A stretch of 64,000 nucleotides of DNA from Metridium senile (taxonomy: Eukaryota > Cnidaria > Anthozoa > Actiniaria > Metridiidae). Numbering within the stretch: the stretch's first letter is position 1; the number at the start of each line of letters is the position of its first letter. The translations under genes and the position numbers were made by a program. Location: assembly GCA_949775045.1 (NCBI GenBank), contig OX459095.1:35702768-35766767 (forward strand). Reading direction: 5' to 3'. The notes below the pieces were generated by a model that was given only the letters and a program-made list of their open reading frames with translations, searched no databases and was not told where the DNA came from. Positions 1 through 12,936 of this stretch are shown piece after piece.

Positions 1-152
1 TCTAGCACATAAATATTGATCTTCTTTTTTTTTTAACACTTTTTTAATTTTTCAGGCTGATTGTGTTCTTATTTATACATGGTACTTCAAACGCTAAAAT
101 TCAGGCTGGGTGTTCTTAACCCACTTGTTCTTATATGCGGGTTTTTACTGTA
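1..152. mobile_element. Right end of a TIR element (copy A)
   Basis: Ends in GCGGGTTTTTACTGTA, the inverted terminal repeat that closes the complete element at 49056-50100. Only the right end is in the window here. Confidence 0.6.
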
Positions 153-545
153 TTACCTATCGTTTATATCAAACACGTGCTAGTTTCCTTTTATAATATG
201 ATGTATAATGTATGATGTATGACCAGATTATATTATGCGTGTAGAGGAATTCGTTCCTCGCTCTGGGTTTATTAATATATTCATGTGACTAGCTTTGTAC
301 CATACTATGTAAAAACAAAACCCCGCCTGTAACTCGAGTTTATGTTACACATCAGATTTCAATATGCGTTGACCTGATTTAGCGTTTTGCGCTGGATATG
401 CAAAAAAAACCCGATATTCCTTGTTGAAGCAAGCGTTTTCATAACAATATCGTTTTATTACTCACTTCAAGTTCTGGCCAGTTTGAGCATGTGTTTCATT
501 AATGAATAAACGGTTGAAACAAATTAAGATAAACCATCTCTTTAC

Positions 546-630
546 CTGATTCAGCCTCTTTTGCCAAACACAGACCAACTAGGCCAATCATAACCAAAAC
601 AGAACCAGTTTTGCTCACAGGGATTGCCAT
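546..630 (-). CDS. Signal-peptide exon of a membrane-protein paralogue (copy A)
   Basis: This minus-strand first coding exon encodes 28 residues plus one base. It starts with MAIPVSKTG, has the hydrophobic core SVLVMIGLVGLCLA, and ends KEAES followed by a GTAAAG donor. This is a typical signal peptide or signal anchor followed by a phase-1 splice site. It is identical in protein to the exon at 50493-50577. The remainder of the gene would lie to the left of the window. No function can be assigned beyond secretory-pathway entry. By analogy with the better covered copy B, the gene probably encodes a short-ectodomain type I membrane protein. Confidence 0.6.
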
Positions 631-796
631 TGTTTTGCTCTTTCTCTGCTTTGTAATAGCAATTATCGAAGAAGACACGGTCCAACGACGTCTTTCCGTT
701 CTGAATGACATGAAAGTAAAACATAACGTCACGACGTTTATGTAAAAACTCATTCACTATACTTTTATTTTCTTATTAGAGAATCGTTTGAGACCA

Positions 797-809
797 ATGG
801 ATGTTGATG
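797..809 (+). CDS. Candidate plus-strand mini-exon, copy A
   Basis: ATGGATGTTGATG is followed directly by GTAAGTAT, a near-perfect splice donor, in a favourable start context. It is conserved in copy B at 50768-50780. It may be a 5-residue coding start or merely a 5' UTR exon. It points away from the signal-peptide exon, which implies a bidirectional promoter between 631 and 796. Confidence 0.35.
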
Positions 810-1489
810 GTAAGTATAACATTATTGGTCAGTTTTCTCGGTTATTATATTGTAGTTGAAGGGCTAGAATTCTTCAAAATCTGTGTGCTGTTGAAAGACT
901 GTTACTATAGTTTAGGATATTAATATTTCGTGGAATTTTTAGCTTTTTGTTTTGGCATAACATTCTTAGGTGTTTTGTGTATGTGTTTTACAATCAATGT
1001 GTGGGGTATTTAGCAAATCTATTTGTAGCCACAGATTCAGCATCACTTCATTATAATTTACATATATTGTGTGATTGAGTGGTGAATGTTGCATGAAAAC
1101 TAAAACATCCCATACCGAAATGCATTGTAGATGTACACCTATTTCAAAACGGTTGCCATTGCCAATGTCGAAAGGCAATAAGCGGTTAGTTCATACAACT
1201 AATAACAAATTGAATTGATGCGTTTACAATGGTTTCGTAGACTAAAAACAACAAGGAATATCTCAACACTAGCCTCCGTGTTCTTGACGCAAATAAGAAA
1301 CACGTTATTCAAGCTATTCTTGGAATGACCTATTTCCCATCGCCTTCGACTAATGCCTGTGACAACCTTTCTTAAAATAGGTGTATACACCTATTTCAAT
1401 TAACGTTGTCCATCTGGAATGGTTGATCTGAGACCGATAGGAATTGTGGGAGTTCATTAAATTACAAATATATTGTTTTAATCACACTT

Positions 1490-3173
1490 TTTAATTAAAG
1501 GCGCTCAAAGAGCGCATGTGGTTACTCTCAATTCTGTGTAAACTGTTATACAAAATAGTAATAGAGTCATCACATCAAGTTTTTTAATTTGTTACAATAT
1601 TGTAATGAGTATATGAATAAGAAACGAGTTACTATGTGAAATCAAAAAAAATGATATTGTTTCTAGAGTGCATTCAGTAAAAGCATGAAACACTAATTAC
1701 AAAATTGTGCAAAATAGTGCTAGTTGAACAATAGAAAACCGTAGAATTAGCATAAAATAGTACAAAATAGTATTACTAGAGTTTCACGCTTTTACTAAAT
1801 GCACTCTAGTTTATAAACAATAATTAATTATACCATTAGCATCAAGACCATGTAGCTATAGTGTGTCAGGTTTAATTGAGATCAGGTCTGTCCAAATGAA
1901 ACAGTAGTAGGTACTGTTGTTATGTTTTGGTGGCACAACTGGTTGGAAGCAAGAGACTTTTCAACTTTCCCTTTGAGTGATTTTTTGTTTAGCATATTCT
2001 CCATGTTGAATGTTGACTTTTTAATCTACAACTTGATAAGTTAAGTGGCATGTACATTATCTTTGATGTACTGTTGTAATTGTTCTTCCTCTGTTACTGC
2101 AAATGATCTAATGAACACCCACTATCAAAAACTCCTCTTATCTAATAGTTTAGCAATTTCGAATCTCTAAAAAATGCCCCATGTCTAATAAATGCCCCCT
2201 CCCATAAACAAGGTGTATAACAGATTCAGATAATGAAGAGGCATGCAATGAAAATACCCCAGAGTATGGTGCTTGACAATGCCCGGACTTGGATGTGGAC
2301 ATTGAATTATGAAAGTTGATAACATTAATGATTTTTAAACGATTTTAATAGACTTATCAGCAGATGGACTGTTGACAGTTTGCAATGCAAATCAGTTTTT
2401 AAAATAACTGATGAATATTGTTTATATTGCAATGCAAATAATTGTGCATGTTAAATCGATTGTTTCTTTTTTTTTAGTGAAATCAATTTTTTTTGCTATG
2501 TCTATGAAAAGCAGTTGATTAAAGCATAGATTGCTTTGTGGTCTGAAAAATATGTCTCCAAGACATTAAATGAAATTAAGGACTCGGGAATATTATATAT
2601 TATGAATATTATATGTGATCAATAGAAGTTTTGTTATCTGTTGTTCGCATTCTACATTGATAATAGGGATCATTTAGTTGATATATCATCTTTATAAGAG
2701 GTTCAAAGTCCCGCAATGGGGTTTAATGAGTTTGTTTTTTGTTTGTTTTCGATAGATAATTATTATTTGTTGGTATTTTGTTTGTTTTTTGGTGGTTTGC
2801 ATCACGGAAAAGAGTTGGGGTTCGCGTTGGTTGTTGATGATCGTCATCGAGTGTGGATATATTTTGAAATAGCGCTATAAAGATCGGCCTAAAACTTCAA
2901 AAATACTTAAAAAGGTGTTCCTCACTACAAGGAATAGATAAGAATAAAAGCTGTGATAGATAAGGAGCAACAATTCTCTCTCAAAAAGAATTATACTTAC
3001 CGAATACGAAGAGAGCGAATGAAGCACATGTAATCTTGCACCTCGAGCCAGCGCTTTTGCTGGCCAGCGTTGTTGCCGTGGCAAGCTCTGACGTAACAGT
3101 TTACTTGCACCCTTGCTTGCTTGCTTACAGCACGATGACATAGTGGTTACCCATCTACTGATGGAGTAACCAC
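1490..3173. other. Insertion inside the MITE, no convincing gene
   Basis: This is AT-rich sequence absent from the paired duplication. It contains the fold-back element at 1663-1809 and a minus-strand 114-codon frame around 2875-3219 that lacks recognisable domains. The ends of the insertion show no clear target duplication. Confidence 0.6.
1663..1809. mobile_element. Fold-back MITE, family with AGTGCTAGTT core
   Basis: The inverted arms are CTAGAGTGCATTCAGTAAAA at the left and its near complement at the right. The centre (AGTGCTAGTTGAACAATAGA) resembles elements at about 15066-15197, 17554-17706 and 48076-48220, giving four members of one small family. Confidence 0.7.
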
Positions 3174-3412
3174 AAAAATGGTGCTGAATTACAGATAACA
3201 GTATTTCAGAAGTAAACATTAATATTCAAGCGTGATTATAATAGTGCATTTGCAGTTTAACGAGCTCCCACAATTCCTATCGGTCTCAGATCAACCATTC
3301 CAGATGGACAACGTTAATTGAAATAGGTGTATGTCCCATATAGAAAGTAGTTTGAGATCTATTCACTGTCATTTTTTTTTTGGTTTCACTACATTCCAAA
3401 TTCTATTACAAA

Positions 3413-6400
3413 GCCGTTTCAACCGATTACACATTAGAGATAATAATCCGAACAACTACAAGCTCCTGTACCCAGATAAAACTTTAGTGGAGGATGACCT
3501 TCCATGGAAGAAAGAAAAATTTACGTTGAAAAAATACAAAGATGAGTTGGGTAAGCCATACTCACGTGTGGTGTTTTATGTCTGTAGTAGCACGGACTAC
3601 TCCTACACCAGCATGGTATACAGTGGATCAGGCTCTGGCCAGTCTGATATAGAAAACGAGTCCAAGGTAATTTTATGATAAAAGCTAGACAATTATGTAT
3701 TATTACCAATATAAAAATAAGAGATCAGAGTAGACATTTAAACACAAGCAGATAGCATAATATACAGCTTGTTAAATGTATATGGGTAAATTTATTATGA
3801 GCTGTATACATGTAATTCCAAGAAAAATGCTGTTATGTGTTGAATTTAATTTTTGACCTCTAGCTATCTGGCCTCCTTAGCATAGTTTTTTCTAGGGCTC
3901 AAATGAGCTAGTAGCTTCCCCCTCAAAATATCCACATCAGTGTCTGATTGTTTTTTTTATTTAGATTTATTATTTATTGGAAATACATGTAACTGCTTTT
4001 GCGTCAGGCCTATTCACGTCTCTTTCTCTCTCCCTATCACTTCAGCCCCCTAAGAAACCCATTCCTATATACAAAAGAAACTATAATGTAACTATGAATG
4101 AATGAGTGAATAAATGATCAAAGAATAAATGAACTATTACTGAATTACATGTAACATGAATTACTCTGTACATAGGATGGTAAAGACCAGCTTATGAAAC
4201 CCACCTCTCAATCTAGTTGCAAACAAAGTTTAGAAGGTATGCAAATTAATATACATGCATGTATTTGGAGGCAGATTCAGATTTGATTATAAGAAAAATT
4301 TGAAAAGATAAGAGTATCATTCAAAATGTTTAAGTGTTTATCTTATATATATATTCTGTGTAAAATCAGATACAATGATGGAAAAATACGGAACAGGGAC
4401 AACATTCTCAAGGAATTGCCCTCAATGTAACCATCAAGTTGATGGCCTCGAAACATCTGGATGTCATTTCACTGAGAATGGTGGGATGAAAATATATTGT
4501 GAAGATGACACATTTGAATGTCCAAAGTGTTTTTTCAAAGAACGCAATGGCCAAAATGTCAGAGAAGGTAATGATAAGAATTTTTAAAAGCTTTACACCT
4601 ATCGCTTGTAGGCGTTGGACTAAAGGAAGAATTAATTGACAGATAGTTAACAATAGTTTTTGATACTGATAATTTCTACTACGTGTAGCAACAAGGATAG
4701 TTCCAGCTACACGTAAGTTTGTTTTTTTAACTTTTATTACAAACACATATACTTTTTACAATAACAACCAACTAAGATTTAATTATTTACAATTAATGAG
4801 TAACATACTAGGTGTGTTACCCTAGATGATGTTTTGGTACTAAGATTTAATTATTTACAATTAATGAGTAACATACTAGGTGTGTTACCCTAGATGATGT
4901 TTTGGAACTAAGATTTAATTATTTACAATTAATGAGTAACACACTAGGTGTGTTACACTAGATGATGTTTTTACAAATATTATTACAAATGTCAACATAA
5001 AAAAGAAAACAAAATTACAAGAAATCAATAACATGGCTTAGTCTGATATGATTAATTAATTTGAATTGCTGTTATTAGTTTTTCCCATTTTTTATTATGG
5101 CTATCTATTTTATTCTTATTTGCAGCCACTCTTCGTTCTATTTTTTCACATTGTTTTAATAAGTTTTTAAAACAATCTAAAAACGGTGGTTTTTGTTTTT
5201 CTCTTTGTTTGTAAATTGAATATTTATATAATAATATGATAAAGTTGTCAGTTATATCATCTACTCCCAATATTATATTCTCTTTATTTGAGCTTAGTAG
5301 TGCAATATCATATTGTTCAAGCCAAGAGCGTATTCCAAAATAATAATTTTTTGCTTCGATGCATTCCACAAATAGATGGTCTATTGTTTCTAGATTCGTA
5401 TGGCAAAGAGAACAAGTAGGATCTTCACTTATTTTAAAACGGTGTAAGTCTCGATTTAAATAAAGGATATTGTTGAGTATCTTGTATTGGAACATTCTAA
5501 GATATGAATCTATAGTAGTTGTATATATTCTTCTATAGATTTTAACCCAATCGAATTGTCCATTAGTATTAGTAATTCGCTTTTTTATATTCTTTTGCGA
5601 TGTAAGTTGTTGTTTGAATAATATGCATGTAATAAACAATATTTTCTACTTTCCATTTTACAGATTACAAGAACCTTCCTGATGATTGCACCAGAGCTTA
5701 TCAGATAAATATTTGGACACGGTACGGCACATTGTAGTAATAAGCTACTGCTGGTACAATTAAAATAAAATTCATTAAAATCTTGCTCACTGACTAGGGG
5801 ATGCAACCATACTTACATAGGGTTGGACATAATTTTGATTTAAGATACTTTTTTACAAATTTTTGAAGTATAAACAGCACTGAGTTCCATTTACAGTGTA
5901 TATAAATAATCTGATATTGTTTTCTGTATGTCTACAGACACTTGATTCTTCAAATGAAGTATCGTTCAACCCAAAGTGGAAAGATGATAAAACCTGTCAA
6001 GCCTCTACATCATACTCTACCTATTGTGAACTCATTGACCTATGTAATGATGAAGTGTTGTCTGACAATGAAGAAAATGAAGATAGTAAGCTCTCTTCAC
6101 TGGACGCTTGTAATGCTGACACTACTGACAATGAAAATCCATTGGCATACATGTAAGTACTTCATGTTTAAAATGCCATAATGTCTCTATTTGGTATAGG
6201 CAGAAAGTTTTCAAGAAGAAGTATTTCCAAATGAACCATCTTGAGAAGATTTATGAGGGGAAAAAAATATTCTAGCAAAATTTGTAGTATATTTTAAATT
6301 CATCCCACATTCATAATTGTACTTAATGCCGTGAATGTGGTTATAGTACTTTAAGAATTTATCACGTTTTACTTTTTTTGGTCCAAATATTGCTTACATA

Positions 6401-8179
6401 TATAATTATTATTATATAGGAAAGATTCCTCCGACATCCTACGGGAAATCCAGATCAGTGAACCAGAGGGTGATCCTGACCATTTCCAGATTGTTAGGGT
6501 CCGTCGTAAACACATTCTTTCAGATGCCATGGGGGCATTCCAAAAGAAGTCATTCAAAATTGGGAAGCCGTTGATGATCCATTTTATTGGTGAAGAAGCT
6601 CAAGACTCTGGTGGCCCCAGACGAGAGTTTTTGCATTTGATGGTAAAGGAACTTGCAGATGAAGCTGCTCTGTTTGAAGGACCAGACAACTGCAAAGTCC
6701 TTAGTTCAGATTCTTTGTCCGAAGAAAATAGATCCTATCTGACTGCTGGGATCCTGATTTCCACCTCATTGAGGCAAGGCGGGCCTAGCTTCTGTTGCTT
6801 GTCACCAGCGACATATTCCTATATATGCCAGAAACCATTGCATGCAACCATCCAAGATGTTACTGATGCTCAAGCAAAGAGTAGCATTATGAAGGTAAAT
6901 ATTAAGTGTTTTTGCTGCTTGCATATACTATGCATGTCTGTATTGTGCAAATGATCAAATAAGAACACATATACATCAGAGAGTCAATTATTATGATTAT
7001 TATTATCATAAACAATCAGCTCTGTGTGAGTCAACACCACAATTTTTAAATCCTATTTTCTTACCAGTCAAAGGCCCTTTGCAGGACATGTGACCTTGTT
7101 GATCTGACAGTACATTGTAAAAGAAATACTGGGTTGTTGTTGTTGTTTACTTGTCTGTGAAACAGAAACAATTATAAGAAAAACTTAGAATCAACCATTT
7201 ATAGTGTAGGCTGCTTTCTGCTTAAGATTGTTATGAGCATAAAAACACTATAATTTGATTATCACTGACTGACTGACTGAAGCAAGCCCCACCCCACCCC
7301 ACCCCACCCCCCCCCCCCCCCCCCCCGAATTTATCATTTTATTATTAGATTATTGACTTCATTCGTCATTTTTGAATACTTTAATGGCATATCTAACAGC
7401 CAAGAGTTAGTTAGGCCCATTGGCACAAAAGAACCTTTACGATAAATTTCTTTGTTTTAAAGGGATGAAATTGAAATTGCAAATGCAAGTTGGCCTTTAA
7501 TTAAATTGGTAATTGTTTTATTTGGTAATAGATTCTACAAGCTGGGCAAGAGAATTTCAAAGATGTTATCAAAAGCCTACATACGTTTCTCATTGACTGT
7601 GGCCTTCGCAACTTGTCATGGTCGTTTGAAGAGAAAGATGCTCTAGTAAAAATCCTTTGTAATCATTTTTTTCTAGCCCGTAAAGCTGCACTTGACCAAC
7701 TTGTTGAAGGTTTGAAAATGGGAGGGATTCTCAATTACATTCATGAAAGCCCCCAGCCAATGCAAAAGTTCTTCGTCTACAGTGATACATCAAAGCTTAC
7801 CACCACACAGTTTCAAGCCCTCCTCAAAACACACTTCAGTCCAGAAGGTTCAAACACAAGAGAATTGGAGGAACAGTCGTCATTATGGTGGTTTGACTTC
7901 ATAGAAGAATTGGAAAATGATGAAGCTTCTATGAAAATTACTCTGGAAGACCTCCTGATTTTTGTCACTGGTGCTGACAAAATCCCTGCTTGTGGATTTC
8001 ATAAAAACATTGAAATCTTCTTCTACAAAGCCCATGAAAAGGAGGGAGCATGTAGATTGCCCTATGCATCTACATGCTCAATGATTTTCAATTTACCTGT
8101 GGGCATTGAGAGTTATACCAAATTTAAACAAATGCTTGAGATATCTCTTACACAGTATGGTGGGTTTGGAAGCATTTGA
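3413..8179 (+). CDS. HECT-domain E3 ubiquitin ligase, G2E3-like (multi-exon)
   Basis: I read exons at about 3413-3666, 4176-4236, 4370-4567, possibly 5664-5719, then 5938-6152, 6420-6894 and 7532-8179, each bounded by AG and GT signals. The first start codon is not certain and may lie upstream. The 4370 exon carries CxxC pairs (CPQC and CPKC), suggesting a zinc-binding module. The 5938 exon is an acidic linker. The last two exons form the HECT domain: the N-lobe motif DSGGPRREF, then the C-lobe active-site region LPYASTCSMIFNLP, where the cysteine would form the ubiquitin thioester. HECT ligases transfer ubiquitin from E2 to lysines of substrates. The reading phase between the 4370, 5664 and 5938 exons does not close cleanly, so one junction is misread or the gene is damaged there. 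It converges with the integrase-core gene downstream. Many cnidarian relatives are multicopy. Confidence 0.8.
4771..4971. repeat. Three tandem 68-bp units at a LINE 3' end
   Basis: The unit starts ACTAAGATTTAATTATTTAC and recurs at 4771, 4839 and 4907 with few substitutions. It lies directly beyond the coding end of the minus-strand LINE fragment, so it is probably that element's 3' tail. Confidence 0.75.
5052..5639 (-). pseudogene. LINE fragment: reverse-transcriptase zinc-binding C-terminus
   Basis: This 195-codon frame contains a region of the zf-RVT type: FQYKILNNILYLNRDLHRFK, then CSLCHTNLETIDHLFVEC. That is the C-x2-C-x8-H-x4-C pattern typical of the C-terminus of non-LTR retrotransposon ORF2 proteins. 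The polymerase and endonuclease portions are missing, so the element is 5'-truncated, as is usual for LINEs. It sits antisense in an intron of the HECT gene. The frame is open to its stop codon at 5052, so this insertion is fairly young. Confidence 0.8.
7291..7326. repeat. C-rich simple repeat
   Basis: Short (CCCCA)n passes into an uninterrupted poly-C run within a HECT-gene intron. Confidence 0.9.
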
Positions 8180-8196
8180 TCTGTAGTAACTTATAG

Positions 8197-8356
8197 TTTT
8201 GTGTGCATTTCTTGCACTACATTTCTAGTTATATTCATATTTTAGTGAGTTTTGTGTGCATTTCTTGCACTACATTTCTACAGTTATATTCATTTTTTAG
8301 TGAGTTTTGTGTGCATTTCTTGCATTACATTTCTACAGTTATATTCATATTTTAGT
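8197..8356. repeat. Three tandem units in the HECT 3' UTR
   Basis: Units starting AGTTTTGTGTGCATTTCTTG recur at about 8197, 8248 and 8302, with periods of 51 and 54 bp. They lie just after the HECT stop codon. Confidence 0.8.
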
Positions 8357-8584
8357 GAAATAGTTTTGAAATTGTTCTAGTTCTAGTTGCTGCAATACAC
8401 TTAACTCCACACATAAGAACCTGAGTTTTAAGAATCTGTATAAAGGCTTTTCACATATCAACCAATCAACTAAAGTGTAAGGTCTCCTATCAAGAGGTTA
8501 TTATAAAAGCATATACCAAGGTACCGAAGTACATACACTCTTTCAGTTTTACCAGAATAGGTGAATGAGTATCTTTTTATTTAC

Positions 8585-8820
8585 ATACACCTACTTGCAG
8601 TAAGGTTGTCATACAAAATAGAACATTTGTCACAAAGAAAATAGACTGGCATTTGTGATTTAGTGCGAAAGGAATTAATTAAAAGACAAAAGAGAGAGTT
8701 CAGCTTGAGTGATCTTCTTTTGTCTTTTAATCAATTCCTATCATACTAAATCCTAATGTTCTATTTTCTTTATAACAAATGTAAATTTTTGTATGACAAC
8801 CTTACTGCAAGTAGGTGTAT
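8585..8820. mobile_element. Fold-back MITE
   Basis: The left arm starts ATACACCTACTTGCAGTAAG and the right arm ends with its complement. Arms of roughly 100 bp are imperfectly paired over the whole element. No coding capacity. Confidence 0.8.
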
Positions 8821-8829
8821 GCTGGTATT

Positions 8830-9970
8830 TAAGTAAATGAAAAACATTAGTTAAAAAAATGCTTGTAAGATATTAGGACTAAAAGAGTGAATGTACTGAG
8901 TTTCCCATTTGCTTTGTTCTAGAAAATGGTGCCTGCTCACATTGACTATTGCTTTGTTTTCTTGATTATTATAGCTGACACTCAAAGTAATTTCTTTAAG
9001 TCTATATTTTGATTGCAACTTCAATATCCCGAGCTTGAGCGGAGATAAGGTCACATATGTATTCAGAGAGAACTGGCCAATTAGAATTTCCATTTTTACA
9101 ATGTTTTGAACATGGTATATGCTAAACTCTTTTATTCAGTAAAAAAGGGAACAAAACCATCAAAGGAACTAACTGCATTAACAAGTAATCTTGTTGTCCT
9201 TAACAAGATGCATCATGATTCATCATTACATAATTGCATGCACATTGTTCACTTGTTATACAGAGATGTTATAAAGAGATTGAGATTTGATAAATCAAGC
9301 TCAGTTTTTATAGGTCTGTAATATGTCACAAATGATCCATGCTTATATGGTAATGCTCATATGGTTTGACTGGAAAGTAACACTAAATATCTTTATCAAA
9401 TTCTCAGTGACAAATTGCATTACATAGCTATAGTTGACTGACTTTGATTTGTGACAAGAGTGCTCCGAAAGCACATGACAAGTACCTCACTGTAGTTTCT
9501 AATTGTTATTGATTCTTAAAATTAGTTATCAAAAATGTATATCTAATATGGTTTATGTTAAAAAGATTTGTATATTATAAGATGATATTATATGATGACA
9601 AAAACAAAACTTCCAATGCTTGTCTGTACTTATGAAATTAGTAATGTGAAGCTGTTGGTCAAACACCACACATTTCATAAATTCATAAATACAGAATATA
9701 CTGGGACCTTTTATGACAAAATTATTAAAATATTAAATAGGAAACATTTTATATATTTATTATATTTTTTTACTATATATTTAAATGATGATTAACTTTT
9801 ATTGTATGATTATTATTTTATATTATTTCAAACATTTATATTTTGACATTTATGATTAGACAATACAAAACAATATTTATTGTACATTAACATAGTATAA
9901 TTACATAAATTTTATAAAAAGATATTGAAAATGGCTTTGCAATATTACAGACACAGTTTGTGTTAAGGCT
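8830..9970. other. Convergent intergenic region
   Basis: AT-rich sequence lies between the HECT and integrase-core 3' ends. The short frames at 8851-9093, 9106-9321 and 9592-9795 have no recognisable domains or splice context. Confidence 0.6.
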
Positions 9971-9974
9971 TCTG

Positions 9975-11466
9975 CTAGCCCTGTTGAAGTTCAATAAAAT
10001 ACTGAAACAAATCAAAAGCTTCTTTTTCATCAGAAGGGTGTGGCTTGTTGTCTAATACAGATTCTAAATATTCTGTGTATATGTCCACTTCCTGTGAAAA
10101 GTGAAGATGATTCTCCATTTCATCTATTTGGGTTTGTGTAACACGCTGCAAACATTCAATACTACCAGAATACTCAGGTAAGTAAAACAAGACATCTGGA
10201 ACACCAGAAACAGTATCATTCTTTGATTTTCTTATGTAGTGACTATTCCAGTGATCTCTTACTTTGTCTAGCTCGGTCTGGATAACTTCAGAAAAGCAAA
10301 ACCACAGACATTGCATATGGAAAATATTACCCAAGTTGAGTAATCCGCATTGTATCATGTCCTTGAAGAAGGAAATCCACCACCCTGACCGATTACGCTT
10401 CAGAAAAGACCACCAACCTTCAATTCGCTGGTTAGAAGTTGAGGTGCCATATCTGTGAGCTTTATCTGATGCAAAATCATCCTTGTGCGATGCTCTAAAT
10501 GAGCACTGCATTGCAGCCAATGTTACATTTTCTGTTCCACAATCTGACCGAACAGTCATAGGACAACCTTTCAAACTTTGAACCGTGTCTAGATAAAATC
10601 TTGCAGGCACATTCGGATCATTGTTTGATTTTACTACTTCAAGCCAAAGTATGCGCCGACTGTATCCACAAATACACCCATGTATTGGGAAGCCATATGG
10701 CTTAAGTTTATCATATCCTAGAAAGTAAAGATAGAATAAATAAAAAGCTATTTTTTATGGAAATTTGCCTTATAGTGCAAACACTATAAGGATGGATTTA
10801 TTCAGTGTCCATAATAATGGGTGTCCGTAATATCGAGGTGTCTATAAGGTGAGAGTTGACTGTATTTATTTTTTCTACTTTTTTGTTGCATTGTTTTATT
10901 GGTTTGGCCCTGATCAATTGTAAACTTTCATAAATCATTAGTATGCACACATCCACTCTCTTCATTGTAAATGTACATTGTGCATTTAGGTGGCCCATTT
11001 AGGTGGATTGATTATTGTTATTACAGCGCAAAGCCCAAAAGTGTGACCGCAGATAATTTATTCACATTTTTTTGACATGTTTGTCTGTAGCTGCTTTGGA
11101 TTCAAATGGACTTCATTCTAGCTATTTTAACCTCAAAATTTATCTGAAGATTGACATCATTCTTGTCTTGTGACTCACAGTGAGAAATGTTGACATTTAA
11201 TCTAGAGGAGTTGATTGAAAAAATGTAGTGAAAATATGAATAAATTATTGCCGGTCATACTTTTGGGCTTTGCGCTGTAACATTATAACATAAGCTTACC
11301 ATCGATGTGCCAACAGAAATTTGGACCAGGAGATAGATAGCGTCTTCTACTGAGGCGTCTTGCTTTTCTTGCTTGTACCCCATCAGGGTCAATCTTTTTC
11401 ATTAATCGAGAAACTAATGACCGAGGAACAATTGTACATGTACATGTACATAAACCACAACCTTTC
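9975..11466 (-). CDS. Integrase-core (DDE) domain protein, two visible exons
   Basis: On the minus strand, exon 11466-11300 ends in HIDG with a GTAAGC donor. It joins in phase to exon 10717-9975, which continues YDKLKPYGF and ends at a stop. The candidate catalytic triad is D in WHIDGYDK, D in VRSDCGTEN and E in NQRIEGWWS. This is the arrangement of a widespread animal integrase-core family often annotated as uncharacterised integrase. Such proteins are transposon-derived and would cut and join DNA if active, but some are domesticated. The upstream part of the gene (5' of 11466) was not resolved. The single intron seen here contains a MITE at 11021-11280. The protein faces the HECT gene tail to tail. 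Whether the two belong to one mobile unit is open. Confidence 0.75.
11021..11280. mobile_element. MITE with TTACAGCGCAA termini
   Basis: The left end is TTACAGCGCAAAGCCCAAAA and the right end is its complement. The internal arms pair imperfectly. It shares terminal bases TTACAGCGCAA with the element at 53212-53399. Located in the intron of the integrase-core gene. Confidence 0.85.
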
Positions 11467-11469
11467 TGA

Positions 11470-12807
11470 AATTGAGAATATGTAGTATAAAAGTAATTAT
11501 ACATGCATACCCTCAAGTACAGAATGATTGTGGTACACATTTATATATACAGTCAAATATACAAATATAAATGAGATGCAAAACTCAAAATACTAGTTTA
11601 TCTGGATGTTAATTAAATTAGATTTTTGTATAAATATGTGCTCAAATCCTTCTGCAATAGGATGTAATCATACATATATACGGTATATACAATATATAAC
11701 TATTCCAGAAAGAGTTTGACTTATGAATACTGAATAGTACATTCCATGCAAGACCAAAATGCATTGTGCAGTTTATGCCATTATGTCAGTACAGTGTATT
11801 AGAGTTATGTTTTGTATATTAGCTTCATATGAAATGCAAATCAATCTATATTTGCTACCTTTGAAACCAACAATGTATTTCAGTCTTGGAATGCACAATT
11901 CAACATTTTTTGTGAAACTTCTACATGCAAATATACATAAAAGCACATTAAAAGTACTTAACAAAACTGCAAGAACATATTTATATTTATTTATAACATT
12001 TTAGAATATTTTTTGTTGGTCATTCTATAAAAAATATTTATCATCAATCTAGCGAAATATAAAAAAAAATTGAAAAGAAATTAATTAACATTTTATGTGG
12101 TTTTCACCGAACTATCTCGAAAACTTTACTGGTAAATAATCTTATTGTACAATTTAGAATCAAGTGAATTCTACTTACGTGAGCAGCATGCAGTCACACA
12201 TTAATATGGTCAGTCAGACAGTAAAAGGTCACCATTAAGCCATTGTAAGTTAATATCATTTGTTCAGCTTTACTTGTGCAAATAGGTTGTCTGCGTATTT
12301 TACATAAACGAGTGGAAAACACATGCAAATATTCAACTATCTTAGCTTGCTGTTCGCCATTTTAAATTGGTTTTGTGAGCCTGCGATAACACCGCACAGG
12401 TGTTTCTCCGTTGGGATGGGGGAGTGGATGGAGGAGTGTTCAATTACTGGTCAATGTCATGAGACTTTCTGTCAAATCTGAACGATATACTGGTAATATA
12501 CATCGACTCACTGAGTGAACTCTTGATTTGTATACGAAGCTCAGAAATGGCCAACGAGGCTAATCGGTATCGGCTAATCGATACTTCGTCAAAGGGTTGA
12601 AAAAATTGTTTTACTCGATCGTCAAAGAAAAGGTTCTCATTGAGGGCCTAGGGAGTCATAGCCGATAATATTATGACAGCACAGTAACACATGTCAGATA
12701 GGTCACATGTCAGGACTTAGCGTGAGAGACTGGGACAAATCAAAATGGCGGAATACTCGAACATAGTTTTATTTTGAGCTTCTGTCATCATCTCCTGTAA
12801 AGGTACT
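11470..12807. other. Intergenic region or unresolved 5' part of the integrase-core gene
   Basis: Mostly AT-rich, turning more GC-rich after 12360. No exon could be assigned with confidence. The first exon(s) of the minus-strand integrase-core gene probably lie here. Confidence 0.4.
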
Positions 12808-12936
12808 TACTACGCCTTGCACTTAAGTTTGGCACAGCCCAAGTTTTGTTACGTAGTTTTGACGTCTATAGTATGATGTTACCAGGGGCAACATGTCAAG
12901 AATTGACATGTCATACGGCTAAAGGCGCGAAAATCA
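12808..12936 (+). repeat. Left terminal inverted repeat of the large transposon
   Basis: Begins TACTACGCCTTGCACTTAAG and ends GGCGCGAAAATCA. It pairs with 36034-36162. It contains an internal short palindrome around the two copies of GACATGTC/TTGACATGTC. Confidence 0.85.

Larger units (their letters stand above)
1386..3331. mobile_element. MITE with internal insertion (copy A)
   Basis: The inverted termini are TACACCTATTTCAATTAACG and its complement. The same MITE is present in short form at 44785-45046 (262 bp) and 51364-51623 (260 bp). Relative to those, this copy carries about 1.7 kb of extra sequence inserted near its centre after CACACTT. The short forms share the uninterrupted centre, so the insertion is derived. 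Confidence 0.8.
1..3362. repeat. Segmental duplication, copy A
   Basis: The sequence from base 1 is nearly identical to 49949-51656, including promoter, exon and transposon sequence. Similarity stops abruptly at 3362 and 51656. Copy A starts at or before the window edge. The only large difference is an extra stretch of about 1.7 kb (roughly 1490-3173) inside a MITE here that is absent in copy B. The few substitutions suggest a recent duplication. Haplotype duplication in an assembly cannot be excluded. Confidence 0.9.

Noticed and set aside
2875..3219. 114-codon minus frame as a gene
   Set aside because: No domain, low-complexity composition, and it crosses the edge of the MITE insertion.
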